From contig NZ_JADEXZ010000031.1 in the NCBI RefSeq assembly GCF_015206815.1, forward strand, positions 1 through 59,822: DNA of 59,822 bases, in the 5' to 3' direction. The translations under genes were made by a program, and so were the position numbers. The notes beneath the pieces were generated by a model. The model made no database searches. It saw only the letters and a list, made by a program, of their open reading frames with translations, and had not been told where the DNA came from. Within the stretch, counting starts at the first letter, position 1. Every line of letters begins with the position of its first letter. This DNA comes from Fortiea sp. LEGE XX443. GTDB lineage: Bacteria; Cyanobacteriota; Cyanobacteriia; Cyanobacteriales; Nostocaceae. Below, piece after piece: positions 18,163 through 30,160 of this stretch.

Positions 18163-21100
18163 TCAACTCAGCCCCAACTGTTGCTTTAACGCTTCTGGCA
18201 CATTCCTTGCTGTATCCAACCCTTGCACATTCTCCCAGTTTGTATTTTCATCCCAGCGGACATCTCTCCAAATCTCATCGCTGAGGTTTGCACCGCTGAG
18301 ATTTGCGCCGCTGAGGTTTGCGCGGCTGAGGTCTGCGCGGCTGAGGTTTGCACCGCTGAGGTTTGCACCGCTGAGGTTTGCGCCGCTGAGGTTTGCGCGG
18401 CTGAGGTTTGCGCCGCTGAGGTTTGCGCCGCTAAGGTATGCGCGGCTGAGGTTTGCGCCGCTGAAGTTTGCACCGCTGAGGTTTGCGCCGCTGAGGTTTG
18501 CGCCGCTGAGGTTTGCACCGCTGAGGTTTGCGCGGCTGAGGTATGCACCGTTGAGGTTTGCGCCGCTGAGATTTGCGCCGCTGAGGTTTGCGCGGCTGAG
18601 GTATGCGCCGCTGAGGTATGCGCCGCTGAGGTTTGCGCCGCTGAGGTATGCGCCGTTGAGGTTTGCGCCGTTGAGGTTTGCGCCGCTGAGGTCTGCGTAG
18701 CTGAGGTCTGCGCCGTTGAGGTTTGCGTAGCTGAGGTCTGCGTAGCTGAGGAATTGTCCTACTATATTAGTAAAATTGCCAAGCTGAATGGCTTCACTGT
18801 AATTAATGATGCGAAGTAGCTGGGTTGTCCAAGTATTTTCTTTTGGTTTACCAGATGGATAGAAAATGATCTCCTCTTTTAGCTCATCCCGCCCCTGAGC
18901 ATAGCGGTGTAACTCCAAAAGCAAAATCATCACATTCAACCCAGCATAAATATCTACCTGACGCTGACCTTGCTTAATTCCTTGCTCTTTCAGTAACCGC
19001 ATCTTTCTCTGGGGAAAGTTTTCTGGTGGCGCGTCAATAAATTCGCCATCGCACCAACGCCCATAAAAATTTTCTAACCGCTTGAATAACTCTAACGGGC
19101 GAAATTCATCACTGGTAATCAACAAACCTATGAGATATTCGACAATTTCTGGTGTGAGTCCGCCATAACCGAGTAAATCATAAATTTCCCAGTCCATTGT
19201 CTGCTCATCAACATTAAAAGTTTTCCCACGTTTACCAGGTTCTGTCCATTCCTCCAAACTTTGCTTGATGCGTTCCGCACAGAGAAATTCACGAATACTC
19301 TTATGGAAAAACTCAACACCACCATGATCATTAGACTTGAGATAAAAAGCACCTAATGCAGTTTTTAATGCTTCTTCTCCTAGTTCTTTCTCAGCTTTAG
19401 CAATTAGTTCTTTAGCTTCATCATCCTGCTGCAAGCGGGTTTTGACCATCTGCATCGAAGCACTTTCTCCCCCTGACTGCACTACACACACTGCTGCTTC
19501 GGCTAAAATGCGGCGTAATGCTTCTGGGTGTTGTCGAGTCAGTTCATAATTTAAATCCGGGTGACGATCATCAGCACGTTGTCTATTTAATACCCAATTT
19601 AATGCTTGTTCGTAAACTAATATTTTTGCTTCTGTCTCTGTGGCTTGTTCAAATTTATTAATATCTAAAGTGTCATCTCGGTGCATTGCTGTCAGCATAT
19701 ACAACAACAATGGTTCTTTTGCTAACTCCTGAATTTGCTGAGGACAGGATTTTTTATTTTCTGGTTTCACCAGAAAATCCATAAAATCTAATGTTTTATT
19801 GTTAGGGAATTTTCTGTACCATTTATCAAACCATTGTTTTTGTAATTCAACATCCATTTCCGCAATTTCCACCCGTTCTAAGTTCGATGGTAGGCGGTCA
19901 ATGCTATGCAAAGCCATCTGTCTACCTGTAATTATGACTCGATGACCCATTGCTTTACTTTCGTGACAGTCATTTTGAAATGTTCCAACTTGCCGCAAAA
20001 ATCTTTCCACACTTTGGTTATTGCCGCGCTCAATTCGTAATTCATCAAAGCCATCTAAAATAAATATAAATCTAGTATTAGTATCTGTTAGCCACCCATC
20101 ATCACTTTGAGCAAAATCTTCTTTAATTCTGGAGCGCAAAGTTTCTTCTAGACTTGCTTGAAATTCTTCAATATCGCGCAGACGAATTAAAATTGGTGTC
20201 CATACAGGGTGTAAATGCTGCCGCACCCAATCAGCAAACATCCGACAAAAAACACTCTTACCTCTACCCGGACCGCCTTGAATAAACATCAATTGGCGTT
20301 GTGTATTAGAGTTTGTATTCAAGAGAAGAGTTTTAGCCCAGGTTTCTAAATCAAAAAATTCTGTATTATCAGTATCTAATTTGCCATTTTTATCTACATT
20401 TCTGGCTTTGAGTGATACATAAATATCTTTAAAAGAAAAGTCTTCGTTAAAAACTTTCTCTTCTGGTTTAGTCGCAATCTGACCTTTTAAATACTCATCA
20501 ATACTTTGAAATTTCTGCTGTGCTTTCTGCCAGTCACCCAAAGAAGGTTGAGGCAAATTTATAGTAATGTCACCTGATTCTATCAATGCTTTCATGAGAT
20601 AGCGGTGAGCATTCCAAGCGACTCGTTTTGTCAAAATTGCCGCATGAGATATATTTGCATCTGCTAACCTTGCCAATAATACTTGATTAAATGCCCTTGC
20701 TAATTCTGATTGATGAAAACAGTTGATTGTTTTACTGGAGGTTTCATAATCTAATTCAATACCGTTGAGTTCTTGTAGTTGTTTTCGGACTGCTTCATTA
20801 CTTTGAAGATTAGTATCCCAATTCACCTTGATATCTAAAGATAAAATTTCTTTAACGCTTTCTAAATAAGCAACTTGACTAACTATAAATACACAGTCTT
20901 CTAGCGTCGGTTGTTCCTTGCTGTTTTGGCGATACAATTTCAGCAAGGCAATTCCTATCGGTACAAATGGCAAACCTGCACTTATCACCTGCGCCAATGG
21001 TGAACACAACACATCTAATAAAGAAGATGAATTTTGCAGCAAAGGTTTTAAAGCTTCTAACTTTCCACCATCTTCTTGGAGAGTTTTTGCTGCATCTAAA

Positions 21101-21195
21101 AATGCTTTGCTAGTGTCAAGTGTTGTATTAAAACTTTCCTCAAAAGTGAAAGATTGACGCAACCTTCCCCAAACTTGTGACAAGCGCTTTTTCAT
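18163..21195 (-). CDS. NACHT NTPase with C-terminal pentapeptide repeats (STAND family)
   Basis: The 1010-residue protein has an N-terminal helical region without a known effector domain (about 1-300, with a hydrophobic stretch near 67-88). A NACHT NTPase follows, with Walker A GGPGRGKS and Walker [13 protein letters not shown] helical/winged-helix-like region containing [13 protein letters not shown] (typical after NACHT) leads to about 31 pentapeptides of the A(N/D/Y)LSG type (about residues 800-965) and a short tail. Pentapeptides fold as a right-handed quadrilateral helix and could be the sensing part. Related bacterial NACHT proteins protect against phage, so a defence role is plausible but not shown. 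The gene is monocistronic, next to MITEs and a minisatellite. The pentapeptide DNA is a GC-rich 15-bp repeat that makes false open frames on the opposite strand. Confidence 0.85.
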   Translation of the reverse strand: MKKRLSQVWGRLRQSFTFEESFNTTLDTSKAFLDAAKTLQEDGGKLEALKPLLQNSSSLLDVLCSPLAQVISAGLPFVPIGIALLKLYRQNSKEQPTLEDCVFIVSQVAYLESVKEILSLDIKVNWDTNLQSNEAVRKQLQELNGIELDYETSSKTINCFHQSELARAFNQVLLARLADANISHAAILTKRVAWNAHRYLMKALIESGDITINLPQPSLGDWQKAQQKFQSIDEYLKGQIATKPEEKVFNEDFSFKDIYVSLKARNVDKNGKLDTDNTEFFDLETWAKTLLLNTNSNTQRQLMFIQGGPGRGKSVFCRMFADWVRQHLHPVWTPILIRLRDIEEFQASLEETLRSRIKEDFAQSDDGWLTDTNTRFIFILDGFDELRIERGNNQSVERFLRQVGTFQNDCHESKAMGHRVIITGRQMALHSIDRLPSNLERVEIAEMDVELQKQWFDKWYRKFPNNKTLDFMDFLVKPENKKSCPQQIQELAKEPLLLYMLTAMHRDDTLDINKFEQATETEAKILVYEQALNWVLNRQRADDRHPDLNYELTRQHPEALRRILAEAAVCVVQSGGESASMQMVKTRLQQDDEAKELIAKAEKELGEEALKTALGAFYLKSNDHGGVEFFHKSIREFLCAERIKQSLEEWTEPGKRGKTFNVDEQTMDWEIYDLLGYGGLTPEIVEYLIGLLITSDEFRPLELFKRLENFYGRWCDGEFIDAPPENFPQRKMRLLKEQGIKQGQRQVDIYAGLNVMILLLELHRYAQGRDELKEEIIFYPSGKPKENTWTTQLLRIINYSEAIQLGNFTNIVGQFLSYADLSYANLNGADLSYADLSGANLNGANLNGAYLSGANLSGAYLSGAYLSRANLSGANLSGANLNGAYLSRANLSGANLSGANLSGANLSGANFSGANLSRAYLSGANLSGANLSRANLSGANLSGANLSGANLSRADLSRANLSGANLSGANLSDEIWRDVRWDENTNWENVQGLDTARNVPEALKQQLGLS

Positions 21196-21306
21196 TCCCA
21201 GAGACTCGCAAAATTACCGATATTTTAGAGCGTAGCCTAAAATTTCCGCTAAAAACACTCTGCGATTCTCTGCGTTAAACTTTGCGCCCCTCTGCATTGA
21301 AAAACT

Positions 21307-21687
21307 TTAAAATTTCAAATTCCAAGCAGCAATAGCCAAAGCACCCCAGCCAGCAATAAAGGCTACACCGCCTAATGGTGTGATTGCACCTAAATATTTC
21401 ACACCAGTTAAGCTCAAGGCGTATAAACTACCTGAGAAAATAGCAATACCAATAATAAATAGCCAGCCACTAGCAATTAAAGTGGGTGGAGGTGATTCGA
21501 GGCGACTGATGAGGAGAGCAACTAAGAAAAGTGCAAGGGCGTGGTACATTTGGTAGCGAGCGCCAGTTTCAAAAATAGAAAGCGATCGCTCGCTAATCTG
21601 ATCTCGCAAAGCATGAGAAGCAAAAGCCCCAGCCGCAACTGACAAACCACCTAAAACGGCAGCTATACTCAAAAAAATCTGCGCCAT
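21307..21687 (-). CDS. DUF423 family membrane protein
   Basis: The 126-residue protein is a small integral membrane protein of the DUF423 (YgdD-like) family. It has four hydrophobic segments and the family's conserved AAGAFASHALRD and GARYQMYHALALF stretches, ending PLGGVAFIAGWGALA. Its function is unknown. The previous gene on the strand ends 18 bp upstream, so the two are probably co-transcribed. Confidence 0.88.
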   Translation of the reverse strand: MAQIFLSIAAVLGGLSVAAGAFASHALRDQISERSLSIFETGARYQMYHALALFLVALLISRLESPPPTLIASGWLFIIGIAIFSGSLYALSLTGVKYLGAITPLGGVAFIAGWGALAIAAWNLKF

Positions 21688-21705
21688 TAGAATTATTTGT
21701 CAATT

Positions 21706-22194
21706 TTAGACATCAAAATGGTATGATACAGCGCCTTCTTCATTCACCTTAAAATTGGCATTGAATTCTTTAGCTTTCACATCTAAATATTCACGAGCAA
21801 TAGATGCTGGTAGCTGTGACTGCATCGCAAACCCTAAGACAGTGACTCTGCCATGATTTTCTTGTAACATTTGATAGAAAATCGATTGCAAGCGATCGCT
21901 CACTTGTTGCTGAAGGGCTTTTTGTTCACTCTTACCGCGACGATATAAAGATAAGCTTAACCATCCCCCCAACACCATTGTTGGTACACCAAAAATAAAA
22001 CTTTGTCTTGCAGTAGTATCCAGCACATAAAGAGCTTCTTTATTCACAAAATCCCAGCCCGAATATTCACCATCCCCCGATGGGATTGGCTTGAGCATAG
22101 TATTTTTTTCAGTCACCGCAGAGACTGATAGTGTCAAAAACATGAATCCGAGTGTCACTAGCCAACCCGCCGCCAATTTTTCAGCAGTCTTCAT
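21706..22194 (-). CDS. conserved cyanobacterial membrane protein of unknown function
   Basis: The 162-residue product has an N-terminal hydrophobic segment (AAGWLVTLGFMFLTLSVSAV), a polar loop, a second hydrophobic segment (FIFGVPTMVLGGWLSLSLY) and a soluble C-terminal domain of about 80 residues (DRLQSIFYQMLQENHGRVT through FNANFKVNEEGAVSYHFDV). I recognise no domain. It is followed by the DUF423 gene and probably shares its transcript. Confidence 0.7.
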   Translation of the reverse strand: MKTAEKLAAGWLVTLGFMFLTLSVSAVTEKNTMLKPIPSGDGEYSGWDFVNKEALYVLDTTARQSFIFGVPTMVLGGWLSLSLYRRGKSEQKALQQQVSDRLQSIFYQMLQENHGRVTVLGFAMQSQLPASIAREYLDVKAKEFNANFKVNEEGAVSYHFDV

Positions 22195-22314
22195 AACTCA
22201 ATTTGAAATTTAGACTTTGCTTGCGATTTTAACTTTACTTTGATCAACGTTCCAGTATTTCCGATAAAGCTTATTCTCTGTATCATACACGCACACATTG
22301 AAAGCAATTGATTG

Positions 22315-22432
22315 TAATACCAATTCACGAAAATCTTGATACAAATTAATGGTTTTTAATTCTTTCCCTCTGCTCCCTACCCCCTGCCCCCCTGCGACCT
22401 ACTTGTATCAAACTTAAAGTGAAACGGTATAA
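22315..22432. mobile_element. MITE-like inverted-repeat element (TATACC ends)
   Basis: The left end AATACCAATTCACGAAAATC and then TTGATACAA pairs with the right end TTGTATCAA...GTGAAACGGTATA. The centre contains the pyrimidine-rich CTGCTCCC/CTGCCCCC tract also seen in the element at 17127. It has no coding capacity and abuts a pseudogene. Confidence 0.68.
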
Positions 22433-22679
22433 GACCTTGACTGACCATAACTGGATAGAAACCATTACTGACCGTCACTCCGTAAACACCATCACTTGTG
22501 CCTTGCATATTGAATTCTGTGCTGTTTATATGTTTTCCTTGCTAATGCCACTCCGACCAACCCATGTCACCAGCGATCGTATGGGCAACCAATTTTGCTT
22601 GGAGGTCGGGAACTTGAGCAAAGATGCCAGTCCAGTTCTTTCGCACCTGTTCTGCGCCAGTGACGTTAAATCTCCATTC
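22433..22679 (-). pseudogene. SnoaL/NTF2-like protein remnant
   Basis: Reading the minus strand from 22679 gives EWRFNVTGAEQVRKNWTGIF, then AQVPDLQAKLVAHTIAGDM, GWSEWH, stop, QGKHINSTEFNMQG. This is the core of a SnoaL-like/NTF2-fold protein with one in-frame TAG where the family has W (TGG). The 5' part is missing or frame-shifted, with a TAA six codons upstream. The 3' end runs into the MITE. It lies downstream of the AraC gene, and such genes often form small units with AraC and RidA genes. Confidence 0.7.
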
Positions 22680-22808
22680 TTCAGAAGTGTTTTAAGTATC
22701 ATTGTGCTTTCCTCAGCATTAACCTCGTTGTGTTGATCTGAAGTGTACTGAGTTCCAATGCTTGACTTCTTCCAAATTCTTACAACGATTTGTCAGATTC
22801 TTATGGTG

Positions 22809-23702
22809 TTAGCGAACCTGCTTTGGTGTCATTCCAGTAATGCGCTTGAACTGTTGGGTTAAATGGCTTTGGCTAGAGAAGCCAACTTGTAGAGCGATTT
22901 GTGCGATCGCTAAATCTGTTTTCGACAGCATCAATTTTGCTTGTTCCACTCGCTGTTGAATCACATACTGATGCGGTGAAACTCCCATTGCTTGTTTGAA
23001 CAAACTCGCAAAGTAAGTCGGGCTGATGTTAACAACACTTGCCAGTTCAGCCAGTGACAGGTCTCGATTCAGATGAGCGTGAATATAATCGATCGCCTCC
23101 TGCAACTGAATATGAGTTAAGCTTCGATTCTGAGATGTAATGGTTTGCGTCAAAGTCGAATAGTGCCGCAACAAATGAATCACTAACACTTGGGTCAATG
23201 ATTCAGCATACAATTGCCCCATCATGCCACCTGATCGCAACTCAGCAAACATCAGCATCCCAATCTGATGAAGTTGCAAATCTAGCTGACCGAAACAATG
23301 CACGAAGTCAAACCGTTTTAAATCAATCTCGGAGGCTTCAGCAACTTGTTGAATCAATTCCGGTTTTAAGTGAATGTGCAGTGGGGCGCAAATGAAATCA
23401 CTCATATCTGGAGTTTGACACCAATAGCTCGGTTGTCCAGCCGGAACCAAGAAGCTGTCCCCTTTGTGCAGGATAGATTCATGCAAGCGATCATCCCGTT
23501 TTTGAATTAAAGGGGCAGGATCTCCTGTGTGGAAGTAGAGCCAGTGATCTGAGAGGGCAGGAAGTTCCCATTCAAAAGCTGAAGCAGGACTTTGACACTG
23601 CTCAACCAAAACGCCATTCCAGTTCTTCTGCCGACTGGAAAACATCAGCGTTTTATTCAACTGTTGGCTAAGTTCGAGCGAGTTTAGAAGGTTGCTTGTC
23701 AT
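22809..23702 (-). CDS. AraC family transcriptional regulator
   Basis: The 297-residue protein has an N-terminal cupin-like sensing domain (to about 180) and a C-terminal AraC/XylS double helix-turn-helix (LSLAELASVVNISPTYFASL; ISKTDLAIAQIALQVGFSSQ-like; HLTQQFKRITGMTPKQVR). It should bind promoter DNA in response to a small molecule. It is on the same strand as the RidA gene and 164 bp after it. A degenerate copy of its 3' end lies at 24333-24414. The inducer is unknown. Confidence 0.9.
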   Translation of the reverse strand: MTSNLLNSLELSQQLNKTLMFSSRQKNWNGVLVEQCQSPASAFEWELPALSDHWLYFHTGDPAPLIQKRDDRLHESILHKGDSFLVPAGQPSYWCQTPDMSDFICAPLHIHLKPELIQQVAEASEIDLKRFDFVHCFGQLDLQLHQIGMLMFAELRSGGMMGQLYAESLTQVLVIHLLRHYSTLTQTITSQNRSLTHIQLQEAIDYIHAHLNRDLSLAELASVVNISPTYFASLFKQAMGVSPHQYVIQQRVEQAKLMLSKTDLAIAQIALQVGFSSQSHLTQQFKRITGMTPKQVR

Positions 23703-23866
23703 AAACCTGGTTCTTAAACCTCAACAGATTGATGGGTCTCAACTCCTTGCCTAGATTAGCGTTTTAGCGTGATTCAACAGGCAGATTACAGGATTTTTCA
23801 CAATCTGTGAATGCGGTAGAGGTCGTCATTCTTTCAGATGACGCTTATGGCTACGAATCTCGGCAA

Positions 23867-24271
23867 TCAATTAGTAACAAGGGCTGCTGTTGCCTCGATC
23901 TCAACTAATGTTTCTGGAGTGGCAAGTGAGGCAACACCGATGCCAGTCAGGGCTGGGCGCGACTCTCCCAGATATTGCGTCAGAATCGGTGCGATATCCT
24001 CAAGAAATTCTCCAAATTCACCCCGAATGTAGATGCGAAGGTTAAGCAAATTCTCTATTGAGCTTCCCGATGCTTCTAGGACAGTGGTTAGGTTCGTTAG
24101 CGCCTTCAAGAATTGCCCCGCAACGGTATGAGATGAAACTTGGTGGTTCATGTCCCAGTCAACCTGACCAGAAATGTAAACGGTAGCCGTTGCGGTATCG
24201 ACAACAGCATGGGACAGTCCGTGTGGTCTTCCATCATAGCGTTGTGGCGGGTTGATCAGTTGCTTTCTCAT
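23867..24271 (-). CDS. RidA/YjgF family protein
   Basis: The 134-residue protein belongs to the RidA (YER057c/UK114) family. Its members hydrolyse reactive enamine/imine intermediates or act in small catabolic pathways. It has the family's TVYISGQVDW segment, GQFLKALTNLTTVLEASG helix and C-terminal RPALTGIGVASLATPETLVEIEATA with the conserved VEIEA end. The usual substrate-binding arginine (IYIRGEF rather than VYV.D) region is divergent. So it may be one of the non-archetypal Rid subfamilies. It precedes the AraC gene. Confidence 0.87.
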   Translation of the reverse strand: MRKQLINPPQRYDGRPHGLSHAVVDTATATVYISGQVDWDMNHQVSSHTVAGQFLKALTNLTTVLEASGSSIENLLNLRIYIRGEFGEFLEDIAPILTQYLGESRPALTGIGVASLATPETLVEIEATAALVTN

Positions 24272-24332
24272 TGTCTCTAAGTCCTTTTTCCCTAACTATC
24301 TGGAGTATAGCTAGTTCTAGTGTTCGGTTTCT

Positions 24333-24414
24333 TTCAGATTCTTAAGGCAGTTTGTCAGATTCTTATGGAGTTAGCGTACTTGCTTTGAGATTATTCCAGT
24401 AAAGGTGATTGTAG
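24333..24414 (-). pseudogene. degenerate 3' end of a second AraC gene
   Basis: This stretch closely matches 22767-22850, the 3' end and downstream flank of the intact AraC gene. On the minus strand it still reads TFTGIISKQVR then stop, against ITGMTPKQVR in the intact gene. The remaining DNA to 24600 shows no intact frame and may be further decayed sequence. Confidence 0.6.
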
Positions 24415-24634
24415 GTGGTGACTTCGTTTGCCATGTTCGTCCTCCTTTTGTCCCGGATAAGCAAGTTTTCAGCAACTCAGCAACTTCTTGCGCCATCGCG
24501 GAAAGAGCGTTAACTTCAGCCTACCTTCTTTATCAAAGAACACAACAGCACCATGCTCAAACTCGGTGCCGATAATGCCTTCGGTTTTTCACCCTAAGCC
24601 ATCCCACCCAACCTAATTTTCTATCCGTTTCAAT

Positions 24635-25321
24635 TTACTGGCGTGTCGCTTCTAGTAGGCGAGAGAAATAGAAGCGAGTTTTTGTCATTTCTTGACGCTG
24701 GACGGCGAAACCATTTTTTTCGATAATCTTCACCACGTCAGCTTCACGGTGTAGATAAGCACGAGTTGTCTTGCTGGCACCGGGAAAGAAACTGCCAATT
24801 TTTTTAAGTAGACTGAGGGCGCAGGTTTTGGGTGCAAAACTGATCATTATCCGTGACTGTGCTAAAGAACATAGGTGAGAAATCATCTCATCGGCTTTGT
24901 CTTGGGGGTAGTGAATGAGAACATCCAAGCAAATCACGGTATGGTAACTGCCAGTTAAAGATTCTAAATCCTGTACGGCAAAACTAGGGTTGGCGGAATT
25001 TCCCAAAGCTTGTAAAGCTCTTTGTTTGCCTTCTTCCACCATTTTTTCGGAAATATCGCTGGCATATACCTTAGCCCCTTCAGTTGCTAAGGGAATGCTG
25101 AGACTACCTACACCACAGCCAGCATCACAGATTGATAGCTCAGATAAATTGCCATCATTTTTCAGCCAGCCGATAACTTTATCCACGGTTTGCTGATGTC
25201 CATAGCGAATATCTAGCTGGACTTTATTGACTTCGCCATCACCGTAAATCCGCTTCCAGCGGTCAAACCCTGTGGAATTGAAATACTCACGAACAATCGT
25301 TTTATCGTCGGCTGCGTTCAT
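24635..25321 (-). CDS. chlM: magnesium protoporphyrin IX methyltransferase
   Basis: The 228-residue enzyme uses SAM to methylate the 13-propionate of Mg-protoporphyrin IX, the step after Mg-chelatase in chlorophyll synthesis. It acts at the membrane or in the stroma-like cytoplasm. The family opening VREYFNSTGFDRWKRIYG and the SAM motif DAGCGVGSLSIPLA are clear, followed by VYASDISEKMVEEG and YHTVICLDVLIHYP. Length is normal. It is divergent from eno, with a 330-bp gap. Confidence 0.95.
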   Translation of the reverse strand: MNAADDKTIVREYFNSTGFDRWKRIYGDGEVNKVQLDIRYGHQQTVDKVIGWLKNDGNLSELSICDAGCGVGSLSIPLATEGAKVYASDISEKMVEEGKQRALQALGNSANPSFAVQDLESLTGSYHTVICLDVLIHYPQDKADEMISHLCSLAQSRIMISFAPKTCALSLLKKIGSFFPGASKTTRAYLHREADVVKIIEKNGFAVQRQEMTKTRFYFSRLLEATRQ

Positions 25322-26932
<1,611 letters not shown>

Positions 26933-26944
26933 AGTCTGAAGTGT

Positions 26945-26980
26945 GAAGTATGAAGTCATAAATTTTATACTTCATACTTC
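26945..26980. terminator. hairpin between convergent eno and argC
   Basis: The arms GAAGTATGAAGT and ACTTCATACTTC are perfect complements around a short AT loop, between two convergent stops. It is built from the heptamer repeats common in Nostocales. It could end transcription from both sides. Confidence 0.65.
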
Positions 26981-26992
26981 TGACTTCATACT

Positions 26993-28051
26993 TCAAGGAT
27001 AAAATCCCAATTTGGGCAACCCCAAGGTTTCATCCCAGCCCATCATCAAGTTCAGACACTGAATTGCTTGACCCGCTTGCCCTTTAATCAGGTTGTCAAT
27101 TACTGACATGACAATTACACGACCTGTACGCGGGTCAACTTCTACACCGATAAAGCAAATATTGCTACCACTTGCCCACTTAGTTTGCGGGTAAACGCCA
27201 CTCGCGCAAACTTTCACCCAAGGAGAGTTACGGTAGAAAGCATTGTAAATTGTAATTAAATCATCTCTAGCCAAACCGGGATCGCGCAGTGTGGCGTATA
27301 CAGTCGCCAGAATTCCGCGCACCATCGGGATGAGGTGGGGTGTAAATTGCACAGTCACCTCATGGCCTGCTAAGTCGCTGCAAATTTGCTCAATTTCTGG
27401 GGTATGACGATGACGCACAACACCATAAGCAGCTAATGAGTTATCGGCCTCAGCCAGTAACAAGTTGACTTTAGCTTGCCGTCCACCACCAGATGTACCA
27501 GACTTGGCATCGATAATGGCTGTTTCTGGGACGATTAAGCCTTGCTTTAGAAGTGGCGACAACGCTAGTAGGCTGGCAGTCGGATAGCACCCAGGACAAC
27601 CAACTAATTGCGCTTCGGCAATGCGATCGCGGTACAGTTCCGGTAAGCCATAAACTGCTGTGGCCGCCGCAGTGCGATCGCTTCTATCCTGTCCATACCA
27701 ACTGGTATAAGTTGCCAGATCACTAAACCGATAATCTGCACTCAAATCTAGTACCTTGCACCCTTTTTCTAATAATTGTGGTGCAATTTGGCAAGCTAGA
27801 CCATTTGGTAGAGACAAAAACACAACTTCACAGCGATGAGCAATTATTTCTGGCTCTACCGCTTCTATCGGCAAATTAACTAGATGAGCCAGATGCGGGT
27901 AAAGATCCCCAAAGGATTTCCCTGCACTGCTCTCACCGCCTAAATAAACTAGTTCGACCTCTGGATGCTCCATGAGTAATCGGACTAGCTGCACTCCGCC
28001 ATAGCCTGACGCGCCAACAATCCCAACGGGTACGCGTCTAAAATTGCCCAT
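26993..28051 (-). CDS. argC: N-acetyl-gamma-glutamyl-phosphate reductase
   Basis: The 352-residue enzyme catalyses the NADPH-dependent third step of arginine synthesis. The nucleotide-binding [14 protein letters not shown] is at residues 14-27. The catalytic cysteine is in [26 protein letters not shown] and HRHTPEIEQ are the family's substrate-binding segments. Length is usual. It is a single gene, convergent with eno. Confidence 0.96.
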   Translation of the reverse strand: MGNFRRVPVGIVGASGYGGVQLVRLLMEHPEVELVYLGGESSAGKSFGDLYPHLAHLVNLPIEAVEPEIIAHRCEVVFLSLPNGLACQIAPQLLEKGCKVLDLSADYRFSDLATYTSWYGQDRSDRTAAATAVYGLPELYRDRIAEAQLVGCPGCYPTASLLALSPLLKQGLIVPETAIIDAKSGTSGGGRQAKVNLLLAEADNSLAAYGVVRHRHTPEIEQICSDLAGHEVTVQFTPHLIPMVRGILATVYATLRDPGLARDDLITIYNAFYRNSPWVKVCASGVYPQTKWASGSNICFIGVEVDPRTGRVIVMSVIDNLIKGQAGQAIQCLNLMMGWDETLGLPKLGFYP

Positions 28052-28313
28052 GATTCTGAAATCCTTATCCGCTTTTGATTAATTTATCAGTCAATGGTCA
28101 AGGGTCAATATGATTTATTTCCCCCCTGCCTTTTGTCCTCACGCCTTCTGTAACTGTAATTGCAGCATTTTGTACTAAACCCCAATTTTAATGCTAGAGA
28201 CTAGGCCATGTTATCGAATCATTGCTAGTGTATTTCTGTACTGCATAAAGGAGTTACAATCAAAATATAGAAATTGTTAAAAAAAATTTACTATACCTAA
28301 CTGGAAGTCCTTT

Positions 28314-30110
28314 GTGTCAACGCCTAAACCTACACGGCAGTCTTCTGACACTCCTGTTGAGAGAGAAAACTCTCAAATGAGTGTAGCTCCTCAAGCAGGA
28401 GAAACTATTAATAATACTGCTGCTTCTAACAAAACTTTTAAATTTGATGCGATTAATGCTGCTTTGGCAGACCTGAAAGCAGGTCGCGTCATTGTCGTGG
28501 TAGATGACGAAAATCGGGAAAATGAAGGTGATTTGATTTGTGCTGCCCAATTTGCTACACCCGACATGATCAATTTTATGGCGGTGGAAGCAAGAGGGCT
28601 GATTTGTTTAGCGATGACAGGCGATCGCTTGGATGAACTAGACTTGCCTTTGATGGTGACGAACATTACCGATCCTAACCAAACGGCTTTCACTGTTAGT
28701 ATCGACGCTGGCCCTCAATTAGGTGTCAGCACAGGCATTTCCGCAGAAGACCGCGCCCGGACTATTCAAGTTGCTCTCAACCCAGCAACAAAACCTTCAG
28801 ATTTACGTCGTCCTGGGCATATTTTCCCAATTCGTGCCAAAGCTGGCGGTGTCCTCAAACGCGCCGGACACACAGAAGCAGCAGTGGATTTATCTCGATT
28901 GGCAGGACTTTACCCGGCTGGGGTGATTTGCGAAATTCAAAACTCCGATGGTTCAATGGCGCGGCTACCTCAGTTGATTGAGTATGCCAAACAGCATAAT
29001 TTAAAAATTATCAGTATTGCGGACTTAATCAGTTATCGCCTCCAACACGATCGCCTCGTCGTCCGCGAAAGTATTGCCGATTTACCTACTCAGTTCGGTC
29101 ATTTTAAAATATACGCTTATCGCCACACCCTCGATAATTCTGAACACGTCGCCATTGTTAAAGGCGATCCAGCAACTTTCCAAGATGAGCCAGTGATGGT
29201 AAGGATGCACTCAGAATGCTTAACTGGTGACGCTTTGGGGTCTTTGCGTTGTGACTGTCGGATGCAGTTGCAAGCTGCTTTGAAAATGATTGAAACGGCT
29301 GGTCAAGGTGTCGTTGTCTACCTGCGTCAAGAAGGTCGGGGAATCGGTCTGATTAATAAGCTCAAAGCCTACTCCTTACAGGACATGGGATTGGATACGG
29401 TAGAAGCAAACGAACGCTTAGGTTTTCCCGCTGACCTGCGCGACTACGGGATGGGAGCGCAAATGCTCATGGATTTAGGTGTAAAAAATATTCGCCTAAT
29501 AACCAATAATCCCCGTAAAATTGCTGGTGTTAAAGGCTATGGCTTGGAAGTTGTCGATCGCGTGCCGTTATTAATTGAGGCAAACGACTACAATTCTTAT
29601 TACCTAGCAACCAAGGCCAAAAAACTAGGCCACATGCTACTACAGACCTATCTAGTCACGATCGCAATTCATTGGCAAGATGACCCGCAATCAATCACAA
29701 AACGTTATGAAAGGTTGGAAAAATTGCGGCATTTAGCTAGAAGCAATGATTTATTGTTGCAGGAAGAAGCCCGTCCTTTAGCGATCGCTTTATTTGATGA
29801 GCCATCCTTGACAGTACACCTAGGTTTTGACCAAGCAAAAGTAGCAAGTTGTGATTGGTATCAGCAAACCAATCATCCTTACTTGCAAGCAGTCTGCCAA
29901 ATTCTGGATAATCTAGCAACCTTGTCTTACATTCAGAAACTAGAATTTCTGATTTCTTCGGGATGCGATCCCCTTAGTAATTTACAAGTTCAACTGGATA
30001 GGCAGATTTTATCTTTAGATACCTTGTCTTCATCCATCAGAGATAATCTGGAAACGCAGAAAATTTATAGCTTGACAAAACCTATCCACGAGGTAGAAGA
30101 AAATACATAG
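28314..30110 (+). CDS. ribBA: bifunctional DHBP synthase / GTP cyclohydrolase II
   Basis: The 598-residue enzyme makes the two riboflavin precursors. The N-terminal RibB part (about 45-245) has [11 protein letters not shown], and [11 protein letters not shown]. The RibA part (about 250-450) has the zinc cysteines in [17 protein letters not shown] and the catalytic RQEGRGIGL. About 150 residues follow the RibA domain; they are poorly conserved and without a known function. The start is a GTG at 28314, after a polar leader of about 40 residues. No FMN riboswitch is evident upstream. Confidence 0.95.
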   Translation: MSTPKPTRQSSDTPVERENSQMSVAPQAGETINNTAASNKTFKFDAINAALADLKAGRVIVVVDDENRENEGDLICAAQFATPDMINFMAVEARGLICLAMTGDRLDELDLPLMVTNITDPNQTAFTVSIDAGPQLGVSTGISAEDRARTIQVALNPATKPSDLRRPGHIFPIRAKAGGVLKRAGHTEAAVDLSRLAGLYPAGVICEIQNSDGSMARLPQLIEYAKQHNLKIISIADLISYRLQHDRLVVRESIADLPTQFGHFKIYAYRHTLDNSEHVAIVKGDPATFQDEPVMVRMHSECLTGDALGSLRCDCRMQLQAALKMIETAGQGVVVYLRQEGRGIGLINKLKAYSLQDMGLDTVEANERLGFPADLRDYGMGAQMLMDLGVKNIRLITNNPRKIAGVKGYGLEVVDRVPLLIEANDYNSYYLATKAKKLGHMLLQTYLVTIAIHWQDDPQSITKRYERLEKLRHLARSNDLLLQEEARPLAIALFDEPSLTVHLGFDQAKVASCDWYQQTNHPYLQAVCQILDNLATLSYIQKLEFLISSGCDPLSNLQVQLDRQILSLDTLSSSIRDNLETQKIYSLTKPIHEVEENT

Positions 30111-30160
30111 AAAATTAAGTATCTTGATGTTAACGTCTCAAAGCATCAGGAAAAACGCCC

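Noticed and set aside
18223-18819. Cysteine-rich 198-residue frame opposite the NACHT gene
   Set aside because: It is the antisense reading of the pentapeptide repeat; other frames over the same DNA are also open.
22419-22736. 105-residue plus-strand frame
   Set aside because: The minus strand here gives SnoaL-like protein sequence with one stop, so the plus frame is a shadow of the pseudogene.
28164-28313. FMN riboswitch upstream of ribBA
   Set aside because: The AGGAUA-type and other conserved blocks of the RFN element are not seen.
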